A stretch of 15,877 nt of DNA from an uncultured Clostridia bacterium (GCA_937888485.1 CALAQQ010000189.1:1-15877), one strand, 5' to 3'; positions 5,682 through 13,153 are shown, counted from the first letter of the stretch. Made by a program: numbers and translations. The notes: generated from the letters alone by a model not told the origin.

Positions 5682-6075
5682 TAGTATATTGAAGGAACGT
5701 TTCAGCACTGACTCACTTGTTTCAGTCGCAACAGTTGATGAAACGGGAAAACCATGGGTCAGAATTGTTGATGCTATTTATATTGATGGAGCTTTTTATA
5801 CAATTACTAATGCTGCAACAAATAAGATGAAGCATATTAACGGAAATCCTGTTGTTGGTATTTGCGGTGAATGGTTTTCGGGACACGGCAAGGCTGATAG
5901 TTTAGGCTATATCCGAAAAGAAGAAAATAAAGATTTGGCTGACAAGTTGAGGAGTGCATTTGCGTCTTGGTATGATAACGGTCATACCGATGAAAGAGAT
6001 GTTAATACTTTGATTCTGAAAATTACTGTTTCAGACGGTGTTATTTATAAAGACAGAAAAAGATTTGAGTTTTGA
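5665..6075 (+). CDS. Pyridoxamine 5'-phosphate oxidase-like flavin-binding protein
   Basis: The product is 136 residues. The split-barrel FMN-binding fold shows in SLVSVATVDETGKPWVRIVDAIYIDGAFYT (18-47), where strand-turn-strand is followed by a NAATNKMKHI segment that contacts FMN phosphate in this family, then the NPVVGICGE strand. This subfamily usually acts as a flavin or F420-linked reductase or has unknown function; it is too short to be PdxH itself. I start at ATG 5665, preceded by GGAG at 5654-5657, rather than at the ATG at 5602 deep in the GNAT gene. The start lies inside the GNAT 3' end, implying coupled translation. Confidence 0.8.
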   Translation: MNKEFDSILKERFSTDSLVSVATVDETGKPWVRIVDAIYIDGAFYTITNAATNKMKHINGNPVVGICGEWFSGHGKADSLGYIRKEENKDLADKLRSAFASWYDNGHTDERDVNTLILKITVSDGVIYKDRKRFEF

Positions 6076-6090
6076 TAAGGAGGCGGGAAA

Positions 6091-6795
6091 ATGCCTGCTG
6101 TTTACATAAAGCAAAAGGGATTTAACGGACATATAAAAGAAATACTCAATGCTATGCCCGAACTGCCCGAACATAATTGGCTGATAACAGATTTGGAATG
6201 TTATGATTATTGCGGTTGGGACGGTTGCGAGAAATGGTCAGAAAGCAGACTTTTCCTTTCTGACGATGAATTACGCCACGATGTGAATTTAAGGGATATG
6301 CAGTTTATATGGGGTGCATTTTCTGCCTTGCCGAAAAGTATTACCAAAGAGGAAGCATTAACTTATCCCGATATCGGATTTGCCGAAGATTGTGACGGAC
6401 TTTTTATCAAAAACACTATACTTCCGCAACAACAGAATTCAATTCTTGAAATATGGTCGGTAGATTCGACATATGTAATGGTTGTTGCACATGATCCCGA
6501 TTATCTTAAATCGTTTTATAATCTCGATTGTGAAGTTCGCAACGAGGAACTTAATAATCAGAAAATGAATTCCGAACTTTGCAGAATCAGAAATGCATTA
6601 AAAGTGATAAATTCAGATATCCCCGAAAACAAAGCGGATGCAATCCAATGGCATTGTTGGAGAAACCTTTTATTGAATTCCGATAAATATCACGACGACG
6701 AAGCCGTTGCTGAACAGGTTAAGAAATCAATGGAGTATATAGAAGAAAAAGGTTTTTACGATAGCGGATTTTATTGGAATCCGTATGAAGCGTAG
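6091..6795 (+). CDS. Unrecognised acidic Trp-rich protein
   Basis: I do not recognise this family. The 234-residue product has eight Trp and seven Cys, is acidic, and has no signal peptide or membrane segment. It looks like two parts. Residues about 1-150 are strand-rich with repeated Trp (HNWLITDLE, YCGWDGCEKW, MQFIWGAF, ILEIWSVDS) and end in a VMVVAHDPDYLKSFY strand-helix. About 155-234 are helical and charged (SELCRIRNALKVI, WHCWRNLLL, VAEQVKKSMEYIEEKGFYDSGFYW). Soluble acidic Trp-rich proteins at operon ends are sometimes immunity or adaptor proteins, but nothing proves that. A strong AAGGAGGCGGG site precedes ATG 6091. It ends the cargo operon, 27 bases before the terminator stem. Confidence 0.7.
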   Translation: MPAVYIKQKGFNGHIKEILNAMPELPEHNWLITDLECYDYCGWDGCEKWSESRLFLSDDELRHDVNLRDMQFIWGAFSALPKSITKEEALTYPDIGFAEDCDGLFIKNTILPQQQNSILEIWSVDSTYVMVVAHDPDYLKSFYNLDCEVRNEELNNQKMNSELCRIRNALKVINSDIPENKADAIQWHCWRNLLLNSDKYHDDEAVAEQVKKSMEYIEEKGFYDSGFYWNPYEA

Positions 6796-6822
6796 TTTGT
6801 AAAATGAAATAAGCAAAACAAA

Positions 6823-6857
6823 AAGAGCTAACTGACTATAAAAATCAGTTAGCTCTT
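6823..6857. terminator. Bidirectional intrinsic terminator between cargo and guaA
   Basis: AAGAGCTAACTGA (6823-6835) and TCAGTTAGCTCTT (6845-6857) form a perfect 13-bp stem with a 9-base loop. T-rich tracts follow on both strands: AACTTTT on plus, TTTTGTTTTG on minus. It ends the cargo operon and the converging guaA transcript. Confidence 0.85.
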
Positions 6858-6954
6858 AACTTTTAGATAATTCAAATGTTGCCAAAACGATGCCACGGAG
6901 CATTTTGGAGACCTCAAAACTGAGGTATATCAACGCTTCCGCCGCTTGGTTGTA
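6858..6954. other. Possible element end or att region next to the guaA 3' end
   Basis: It contains a 27-base imperfect dyad from CCAAAA (6882-6887) to TTTTGG (6903-6908) and a perfect hairpin ACCTCA-AAAC-TGAGGT (6911-6926), directly downstream of the guaA stop. Such repeats could be integrase or xis binding sites at the element end. No second copy of the guaA 3' sequence appears in the window, so no att core can be assigned. Confidence 0.3.
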
Positions 6955-7935
6955 TTATTCCCACTCGATTGTGCCGATCGGCTTGGGAGTGAGGTCGAGG
7001 AGAACACGGTTAATGCCTTCAACTTCATGGGTAATTCTGTCGGTAATCTTATGAAGAACAGAGTAGGGGATTTCTTCAATTGTAGCTGTCATGGCATCTT
7101 TTGTGTTGACTGCTCTGATGATTGCGGGCCAGCCTTCATAACGTTTGCCGTCTCTTACACCAACGCTCTTGAAATCGGGAACAGCGATAAAATACTGCCA
7201 TACTCTTTCTGCAAGTCCGCAGTTGTCGAATTCTTCACGGAGAATTGCATCTGCCTCACGGAGTGCATGCAGTCTGTCGCGTGTGATTGCACCGAGGCAT
7301 CTTACGCCGAGACCGGGACCCGGGAACGGCTGACGGTAAACCATTGCGTGAGGAAGACCGAGAGCTTCGCCGACAACTCTGACTTCATCTTTATAAAGAA
7401 GTTTTACCGGCTCAACAAGCTCCATTTCCATATCTTCGGGAAGTCCGCCAACGTTATGGTGAGCCTTTACACCGTCGGATTCAAGAATATCGGGATAGAT
7501 TGTTCCCTGAGCAAGGAAGGAAATGCCTTCAAGCTTTGCTGCTTCTTCATCAAAAACCTTGATAAATTCACCGCCGATAATCTTTCTTTTCTTTTCGGGC
7601 TCTGCAACATCCTTGAGAAGGTCAAGGAATCTGTCTGTTGCATCAATATAAATAAGGTTAGCATCAAGTGCTTTACCGAAAACCTCTATAACCTGTTCAC
7701 TTTCGCCCTTACGCATAAGTCCATGATTAACGTGAACACAAACGAGCTGTTTACCGATTGCTTTGATAAGAAGAGCTGCTACAACGGAGGAATCAACACC
7801 GCCTGAAAGAGCAAGGAGAACTTTTTTGTCTCCGACTTGAGCTCTGATTTCTGCAACCTGTTCTTCAATAAATGCATTAGCGAGTTCAGGTGTGGTGATG
7901 CGTGCCATTGATTCGGGTCTTACATTGCTGCTCAT
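6955..7935 (-). CDS. guaA: GMP synthetase, stand-alone ATP-pyrophosphatase subunit
   Basis: It adenylates XMP and replaces AMP with ammonia to give GMP, the last step to guanine nucleotides. The 326 residues cover only the ATP-PPase and dimerization domains. The PP-loop SGGVDSS is at 44-50, HHNVGGLPEDM at 159-169, PFPGPGLGVR at 203-212, and the C-terminus ends in the canonical KPIGTIEWE. Usual bacterial GuaA is about 510-525 residues, with an N-terminal class I glutaminase. Here a proper GGAGG site precedes ATG 7935 and the upstream gene ends 25 bases earlier, so the short form looks genuine rather than truncated. It would need free ammonia or a separate glutaminase encoded elsewhere, as in archaeal GuaAa/GuaAb. 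It is second in a two-gene operon, and its 3' end abuts the mobile element. Confidence 0.9.
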   Translation of the reverse strand: MSSNVRPESMARITTPELANAFIEEQVAEIRAQVGDKKVLLALSGGVDSSVVAALLIKAIGKQLVCVHVNHGLMRKGESEQVIEVFGKALDANLIYIDATDRFLDLLKDVAEPEKKRKIIGGEFIKVFDEEAAKLEGISFLAQGTIYPDILESDGVKAHHNVGGLPEDMEMELVEPVKLLYKDEVRVVGEALGLPHAMVYRQPFPGPGLGVRCLGAITRDRLHALREADAILREEFDNCGLAERVWQYFIAVPDFKSVGVRDGKRYEGWPAIIRAVNTKDAMTATIEEIPYSVLHKITDRITHEVEGINRVLLDLTPKPIGTIEWE

Positions 7936-7960
7936 ATTTTATACCTCCGTTACTTTATAA

Positions 7961-9154
7961 TCAGTTTGTATAGTTGTCAAAATATCCCTGAACGAGAACT
8001 ACGGGTGTACCTTTGTCGCCCGAGCCGCTTGTAAGGTCGCAGAGAGAACCGATAAGATCTGTGAACTGACGGGGAGTGGTACCCTGAGAAGACATATCGC
8101 CAACAAGACTGCTGCCGTCTTTTGATTCGATTTTCTTTGTAATAGCTTCTTTAAGTGCGTCGCCTGAAAGATCTTTGAAATCATTATCTGCAAGATACTT
8201 GAGTTTGAGTTCGTTGGGAGTGCCTTTAAGACCATCTGTATATCCGGGTGAAACAACGGGGTCTGCAAGTTCCCAGATTTTACCCTGAGGATCCTTGAAT
8301 GCACCGTCGCCGTAAACCATAACTTCAATGTGTTTACCGGTTGCTTTGATAAGAAGTTCCTGGGTTTTATTTACAAATTCACTGCAATTAGCAGGGAAAA
8401 GTTTTATTGTATTTTCTGTTGATTTGTTTGAACCGAGAAGACCGTAAGCTTCATTGAAGCCGCTGCCGTCGATTGAAGAAGTGAGAATATCGTCAAGACC
8501 GCAAACAACTTTTGCACCGGCAGCCTTGAGAAGACGCTTTGTTCTTGCTCTTGTGTGGATATCGCAGGTAAGAACGCAGTCGGCATAATCAAGGATGCTT
8601 TTTGCCTGATTTGCAAAAATAATTTCGCATTCAGCGCCTGCATCTTTAATAATCTGTGAATAATAATCTACATAGTCAACACCTGTGAATTCATGCTTGT
8701 TTTCACCGAAAAGTTCACGGTATTTATCGAGAGTTAAAACGTCGCTGTAGGGATTAATGCCTGCATCGTCAAGCTGGTCATAGGTAAGAAGATGGTTGCC
8801 TACTTCATCGCTGGGATAGCTGAGCATAAGAACAATTTTTTTGGCGCCCATTGCAATGCCCTTAAGGCAGATTGCAAAACGGTTTCTTGAAAGAATGGGG
8901 AAGATAACACCTATTGTTTCTCCGCCGAGTTTAGCCTTTACGTCTTTTGCGATTGCTTCAACGCTTGCATAGTTGCCCTGGCTTCTTGCAACGATAGATT
9001 CTGTAACTGCAACAACATCCTTATCACGAAGCTCAAATCCGTCACATTCGGCAGCTTCGACAATGCTGTTGCAGACTATCTGTGCAAGGTCATCACCTTC
9101 ACGGATAATAGGGCAACGAATGCCTCTTGAAATTGTACCTGTTTTTCTTTCCAT
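7961..9154 (-). CDS. CofE-like (F420-0:gamma-glutamyl ligase family) protein
   Basis: CofE adds glutamate to coenzyme F420-0 with GTP. The N-terminal half of this 397-residue protein resembles that family: GIRCPIIREGDDLAQIV (about 11-27), then DVVAVTESIVARSQGNYAS (about 45-63), an arrangement seen in CofE, and GVIFPILSRNRFAICLKGIAMGAKKIVLML. The protein is much longer than CofE (about 250) and its C-terminal half is not one I can assign, ending in a Gly/Ser-rich GDMSSQGTTPRQF region. Most Clostridia are not known to make F420, so the true acceptor is likely something else. It starts the operon with guaA downstream. The ribosome binding site is AGGGGGTC, about 11 bases from ATG 9154. I see no convincing promoter hexamers upstream. 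Confidence 0.7.
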   Translation of the reverse strand: MERKTGTISRGIRCPIIREGDDLAQIVCNSIVEAAECDGFELRDKDVVAVTESIVARSQGNYASVEAIAKDVKAKLGGETIGVIFPILSRNRFAICLKGIAMGAKKIVLMLSYPSDEVGNHLLTYDQLDDAGINPYSDVLTLDKYRELFGENKHEFTGVDYVDYYSQIIKDAGAECEIIFANQAKSILDYADCVLTCDIHTRARTKRLLKAAGAKVVCGLDDILTSSIDGSGFNEAYGLLGSNKSTENTIKLFPANCSEFVNKTQELLIKATGKHIEVMVYGDGAFKDPQGKIWELADPVVSPGYTDGLKGTPNELKLKYLADNDFKDLSGDALKEAITKKIESKDGSSLVGDMSSQGTTPRQFTDLIGSLCDLTSGSGDKGTPVVLVQGYFDNYTN

Positions 9155-9351
9155 AAATTTATAGACCCCCTAAACTGAGTGGCGATTGAATATATACAAT
9201 CAACTGTATTATTTTATCACTGTGAAAAACATAAATCAATAGTTATTTTAGATATTATCTTTATTCTCACTATAAAAATTTTTTGTAAATATTAATAATT
9301 ACATTCAAAGATGTAATTGTAACGTTTTTTAGTGTATTTTTTGAAGAAATA

Positions 9352-9380
9352 TTGACTTTTTTTTACTTAGTTTGTATAAT
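9352..9380 (+). promoter_or_regulatory. Promoter for the secreted repeat protein
   Basis: TTGACT (9352-9357), a 17-base spacer and TATAAT (9375-9380), embedded in a very A/T-rich stretch (about 9170-9400). The start would be near 9387, giving a leader of about 46 nt before the GGGAGG site. The remaining intergenic sequence (9155-9350) holds no gene that I can see. Confidence 0.75.
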
Positions 9381-9432
9381 TATATTACAGAATATATTCG
9401 GAGTTCTTCCGAAATGATTAGGGAGGCTAAAC

Positions 9433-9840
9433 ATGAAAAAGTTCATATCGTTATTATTGGCATTTGCAATGTTGTTTTCAATTGCTGTTCCTGCATTTGC
9501 GGGCGGTGATGCTGAAGAAGGTGATATTCCTCTTATTGATGCCGGCTTAAATGTTTTTGACAGAGTATTAGATTTCTTTGCCGGAATTTTTTATCGTATA
9601 GTTTCTTTTTTTGAAAAACTATTCAATCCGCCTGAGGAGATTGCAAAATACAAAATAAGTTATCTTGATACTGACGGCTCTGAAATCGATTGTGAATATG
9701 TTCCCGCAGGTTCAAATATTCCTGCACCTGAAATTCCTCACAAAGAGGGTTATGTGTTTATGTATTGGTATCCTGCACTTCCCGAAACAATGCCTGAAAG
9801 AGATTTCAGTGTTACAGCTGTTTGGGCTGAAGAAGTTTAA
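9433..9840 (+). CDS. Small secreted protein with one Listeria-Bacteroides repeat
   Basis: The 135-residue protein opens with a clear Sec signal peptide: MKK, a hydrophobic core ISLLLAFAMLFSIAV, and an AFA-GG cleavage site near 23/24. A short amphipathic linker rich in Phe (about 38-68: FDRVLDFFAGIFYRIVSFF) could associate with the membrane surface. Residues about 75-135 form one InlB B-repeat-like unit (PF09479 type): YKISYLDTDGSEIDCEYVPAG, then PEIPHKEGYVFMYWYPALPETMPERDFSVTAVW. Such repeats occur in surface and adhesin proteins, usually in multiple copies and with an anchor; here there is one copy and no LPXTG or anchor, so it is presumably released. The function is unknown. It has its own promoter and terminator. 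Confidence 0.8.
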   Translation: MKKFISLLLAFAMLFSIAVPAFAGGDAEEGDIPLIDAGLNVFDRVLDFFAGIFYRIVSFFEKLFNPPEEIAKYKISYLDTDGSEIDCEYVPAGSNIPAPEIPHKEGYVFMYWYPALPETMPERDFSVTAVWAEEV

Positions 9841-9857
9841 AAACAACTACAATGAAA

Positions 9858-9881
9858 AATCCCCTGATTTATCAGGGGATT
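9858..9881. terminator. Bidirectional terminator between convergent genes
   Basis: AATCCCCTGA (9858-9867) and TCAGGGGATT (9872-9881) form a perfect 10-bp G/C-rich stem with a TTTA loop. On the plus strand AATTTT follows; on the minus strand TTTTTCATTG follows. It serves both the secreted protein gene and the leftward asd-dapA-dapB-ACT operon. Confidence 0.85.
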
Positions 9882-9885
9882 AATT

Positions 9886-10350
9886 TTATGCTGAAAATTC
9901 ATTTTTGATGGCTTCAATAACTTCATCTACATCGGATTTGACAACAAGCATGGAAATTTCGATTTCGGAAGTTGTTATCATTCTGACGTCGGCATCAACA
10001 CTTGCAACAGCCTTGAAAACTCCGGCAGAAACACCGGGAGTTCCTCTCATTTCTTCACCGCTTACGGTGATTTTACAGTTGCCGCTGCTGACACTTATTT
10101 TTGTTTTTGGGGAACGAGAACGAAGCTCCGATGCGATTGCAAGAACGGGAACAAAATCCTTATCGTTAACTGTAAAAGAAAATCCGGAATTTGCACCGCT
10201 TAACGGAAATTGAGAAATCATATCAACATCGATTCCTGCATCAGCAATCATTTTGAAAACATCTGCCATATGAGAAATGTCTGCAGGTGCATCGCAAAGT
10301 GAAAAAAGAGTAACGTCTTCAGTTACAAAAATATTATCAACAAGCTTCAT
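9886..10350 (-). CDS. Free-standing tandem ACT-domain protein (aspartokinase regulatory type)
   Basis: The 154 residues hold two ACT domains like the C-terminal regulatory part of aspartate kinase. The first spans about 4-70 (VTLFSLCDAPADISHMADVF, ADAGIDVDMISQ, SFTVNDKDF), the second about 78-152 (KITVSGEEMRGTPGVSAGVF, DVRMITTSEIEISMLVV, the typical lysine/threonine-binding pattern). No kinase domain is present. B. subtilis LysC makes a similar short beta subunit from an internal start; here it is a separate last gene of the DAP operon. It probably pairs with a kinase encoded elsewhere, or senses lysine by itself. I start at ATG 10350 with AGGAG eight bases upstream; a GTG at 10359 overlaps that site. 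It follows dapB by 18 bases. Confidence 0.8.
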   Translation of the reverse strand: MKLVDNIFVTEDVTLFSLCDAPADISHMADVFKMIADAGIDVDMISQFPLSGANSGFSFTVNDKDFVPVLAIASELRSRSPKTKISVSSGNCKITVSGEEMRGTPGVSAGVFKAVASVDADVRMITTSEIEISMLVVKSDVDEVIEAIKNEFSA

Positions 10351-10368
10351 TTTACCCACTCCTGAATT

Positions 10369-11133
10369 TTATTTAAGCATATCAGTCATATTATAAAGTC
10401 CTGCAGGTTTATCGCAAATGAACATTGCGGCATTTATTCCGCCGGTTGCAAAAAGTTCTTTGCTTCTTGCGGAATGTGAAATTTTGATGATTTCATCATG
10501 ACCAGCAAAGATTATTTCATGTTCACCGGTTATAGTACCGCCTCTGACCGCGTGAATGCCGATTTCCTTTTTGGTTCTTTTCTCGCGTTTTGAGTGACGG
10601 TCGTATTCATATTTAATATCTCCGTCAAGTTCATTGCGGATTGAATCGGCAATCATGAGAGCTGTTCCGCTTGGTGCATCAATTTTTTGGTTATGATGCA
10701 TTTCGACGATTTCAATATCAAAAGAATCTCCGAGAACCTTAGTTGCTTTTTTTGCAAGTTCACAAATAAGATTAACACCGAGTGACATATTTGCACTGAA
10801 AAACACAGGAATTTTTGCTGATGCATTTTTAATAAGATTAATCTGCGCATCATTAAGACCTGTTGTACAGATTACGGCAGGAATTGAGTTTGCGACAGCA
10901 AATTCAAGAAGACCTGCAAGTGCATTAGGATTTGAAAAATCAATAATAACATCGGTTTTTTCAATTATATCATTTGAAACAAGAGCGGGGGAGGAGAAAA
11001 CGGGATAACCGTAACGAACTTCATCATAAACATCGACACCGCAAACGATTTCGCAATCATTATTTTCGGCAACGCTCATTGTAACAGCTCTGCCCATTTT
11101 TCCATTGCAGCCGCTTAATAAAATTCCTGCCAT
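10369..11133 (-). CDS. dapB: 4-hydroxy-tetrahydrodipicolinate reductase
   Basis: It reduces the DapA product to tetrahydrodipicolinate with NAD(P)H on the way to DAP and lysine, in the cytoplasm. The 254-residue length is normal for the family. The dinucleotide-binding GCNGKMG is at 8-14, the TGL loop after ICTTGL near 90-93, FSANMSLGVN near 112-121, and the substrate/catalytic EMHHNQKIDAPSGTA at 144-158 with the His-His pair and Lys150. RGGTITGEHEIIF is also typical. ATG 11133 has a GAGG site 11 bases upstream. It lies 21 bases after dapA and 18 before the ACT gene. Confidence 0.95.
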   Translation of the reverse strand: MAGILLSGCNGKMGRAVTMSVAENNDCEIVCGVDVYDEVRYGYPVFSSPALVSNDIIEKTDVIIDFSNPNALAGLLEFAVANSIPAVICTTGLNDAQINLIKNASAKIPVFFSANMSLGVNLICELAKKATKVLGDSFDIEIVEMHHNQKIDAPSGTALMIADSIRNELDGDIKYEYDRHSKREKRTKKEIGIHAVRGGTITGEHEIIFAGHDEIIKISHSARSKELFATGGINAAMFICDKPAGLYNMTDMLK

Positions 11134-11154
11134 TTTAATATATACCTCAATTAA

Positions 11155-12045
11155 TTATTTAACAAGACCGTAGTTTGCAAGAACTTTTCTGAGATGTTCC
11201 TTTGCAGGTTCGGTCATTTTGTAAAGGGGAAGTCTGCAGTCGCCTACATTCATACCCATCATATTCATTGCTTCCTTAACAGGAATGGGATTGACATCGC
11301 TGAAAAGAGCATTGCAGAGTGCAAGATAATCAAGCTGAAGCTTTGCACTGCCTTTGAAATCGCCTTCAAGATATTTTGCGGGGATTTCATGTGCGATTTC
11401 AGGAACAATATTTGAAAGAACTGAAATTGAACCTTTACCGCCGAGTGACATGAGAGCTGTAACCTGGTCATCATTACCTGAATATACTGAAAAATCTTCA
11501 CCGCAAAGTGAAATTGTTTTTGCGACAGATGAAATATCTCCGTTAGCTTCTTTTGTGCCGACAATTCTCTTATGATGAGAAAGCTCAAAATAGGTTTCGG
11601 GAGCAATATTGACACCTGTTCTGGAGGGAACATTATAAAGAATAATGGGAACACTTACATTATCTGCGATAAAGTTGAAATGCTGAACAAGACCTCTCTG
11701 TGAGGTTTTGTTATAGTAGGGAGTAACAGAAAGAAGAGCGTCAACTCCGGCTTTTTCGGCTTCGTTAGAAAGCTTTACTGCATAGTTTGTATCGTTACTG
11801 CCTGTGCCGGCAATAACAGGAATTCTTTTGTTAACAACATCAACGGTGAACTTTATAGCCTGAGAATGCTCTTCATGGTCAAGAGTTGAACCTTCACCTG
11901 TTGTACCGCAAATAATAATTGCATCTGTTTTGTTTGCAATCTGGAATTCAAGAAGTTCTGCAAGCTTATCGTAATTAACCTTATTATCTTCTGTAAACGG
12001 AGTTACGATAGCAACGCCTGCTCCTGTGAAAACAGTCTTTTTCAT
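11155..12045 (-). CDS. dapA: 4-hydroxy-tetrahydrodipicolinate synthase
   Basis: A (beta/alpha)8 aldolase that condenses pyruvate with aspartate semialdehyde, the first committed step to lysine and DAP. The 296 residues are normal length. Visible active-site elements are CGTTGEGSTL (46-55), the Tyr110-Tyr111 pair in VTPYYNK, Tyr137 in YNVPSRTG and the Schiff-base Lys165 in VGTKEANGD. An AAAGGAG site sits seven bases before ATG 12045. Spacing to asd upstream is 19 bases and to dapB downstream 21, so all are one transcript and the substrate producer is encoded immediately upstream. Confidence 0.96.
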   Translation of the reverse strand: MKKTVFTGAGVAIVTPFTEDNKVNYDKLAELLEFQIANKTDAIIICGTTGEGSTLDHEEHSQAIKFTVDVVNKRIPVIAGTGSNDTNYAVKLSNEAEKAGVDALLSVTPYYNKTSQRGLVQHFNFIADNVSVPIILYNVPSRTGVNIAPETYFELSHHKRIVGTKEANGDISSVAKTISLCGEDFSVYSGNDDQVTALMSLGGKGSISVLSNIVPEIAHEIPAKYLEGDFKGSAKLQLDYLALCNALFSDVNPIPVKEAMNMMGMNVGDCRLPLYKMTEPAKEHLRKVLANYGLVK

Positions 12046-12064
12046 AATTGACTCCTTTCAAAAA

Positions 12065-13153
12065 TTAAAACTTTGAATCAATGTAGCCCTGTGCGCAAAG
12101 CTGTTCAGCCATAAGAACTGCACCGCCTGCAGCACCTCTGAGAGTGTTGTGTGAAAGACAAACGAATTTATAGTCGAACTGTGTATCTTCTCTGAGTCTA
12201 CCGATTGAAACAGCCATACCGTTTTCGAGATTTCTCTGAAGCTTTGTCTGAGGCATGTTATCCTCTTCGAAATAGTTGAGGAACTGCTTGGGAGCGCTGG
12301 GAAGTTCTGCTTCCTGGGGATAGCCCTTAAAGTTCTTCCAGATTTCCTTCATTTCTTCAATTGAAGGCTTGTTTTCGAATCTTACGAAAACAGCTGCCAT
12401 ATGACCGTCTGATGCGGGGACACGAAGGCACTGTGCTGTGAAGTTTGGAGAAGTAGCGGGAATGATTTCATCGCCTTCGATTTTACCCCAGATTTTAAGA
12501 GGTTCTTTTTCTGATTTTTCTTCTTCACCGCCGATATAGGGGATAACATTATCTACCATTTCAGGCCATGTTTCAAATGTTTTGCCTGCACCGGAAATAG
12601 CCTGATATGTGCAAACGAGAACGTCCTTAACACCGAATTTGTTGAGAGGGTAAAGAGCGGGAACATAGCTCTGGAGTGAGCAGTTTGATTTAACTGAGAT
12701 AAAACCTCTCTTTGTTCCGAGACGTTTTCTCTGCGAATTGATGATTTCAGCGTGGTTTGTGTTGAGTTCGGGAACAATCATGGGAACGTCGGGAGTCATT
12801 CTGTGAGCGCTGTTGTTGGAAACAACGGGGCATTCTGCCTTTGCGTATGCTTCTTCAAGAGCCTTGATTTCGTCTTTCTTCATATCAACTGCGCAGAAGA
12901 TGAAGTCAACTGATGCGGCAATCTTTTCGATATCAGCAGTTGCATCCAAAACAATCATGTCTGCCATTTTTTCGGGAATATCTGTTGCCATGCACCATTT
13001 TGCACCGACAGCTTCTTTATATGTTTTACCTGCGGAACGGGGGCTGGCAGCAAGAACCGCAACTTCAAACCAAGGATGGTTTTCAAGAAGGGTTGCAAAA
13101 CGCTGACCAACCATACCTGTTGCGCCAACGATACCTACTTTGTAATTCTTCAT
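12065..13153 (-). CDS. asd: Aspartate-semialdehyde dehydrogenase, archaeal/fungal-type
   Basis: It reduces aspartyl phosphate to aspartate semialdehyde with NADPH. The 362 residues show the Rossmann GATGMVGQ (10-17), VSNNSAHRM (111-119), the catalytic SNCSLQ with Cys158, and late conserved SDGHMAAVFVRF and CLSHNTLRGAAGGAVL segments. The long N-terminal layout and SNCSLQSYVPALYPL resemble the archaeal/yeast branch (TIGR00978 type, described as of organisms without peptidoglycan) rather than the common 330-residue bacterial form. It is first in asd-dapA-dapB-ACT. GAGG sits eight bases before ATG 13153. I did not find a convincing leftward promoter in the 165-base gap, and no lysine riboswitch fits there. 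Confidence 0.94.
   Translation of the reverse strand: MKNYKVGIVGATGMVGQRFATLLENHPWFEVAVLAASPRSAGKTYKEAVGAKWCMATDIPEKMADMIVLDATADIEKIAASVDFIFCAVDMKKDEIKALEEAYAKAECPVVSNNSAHRMTPDVPMIVPELNTNHAEIINSQRKRLGTKRGFISVKSNCSLQSYVPALYPLNKFGVKDVLVCTYQAISGAGKTFETWPEMVDNVIPYIGGEEEKSEKEPLKIWGKIEGDEIIPATSPNFTAQCLRVPASDGHMAAVFVRFENKPSIEEMKEIWKNFKGYPQEAELPSAPKQFLNYFEEDNMPQTKLQRNLENGMAVSIGRLREDTQFDYKFVCLSHNTLRGAAGGAVLMAEQLCAQGYIDSKF

Noticed and set aside
6946..7806. A long plus-strand open frame (286 codons) opposite guaA
   Set aside because: It lies entirely antisense to a clear GMP synthetase; its Cys/Phe/Asn-rich translation matches nothing and mirrors the codon pattern of guaA.
6955..7935. guaA as a pseudogene cut by the element
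   Set aside because: The missing part is the N-terminal glutaminase, at the end away from the element; the 3' end is intact and the start has its own ribosome binding site right after the upstream gene.
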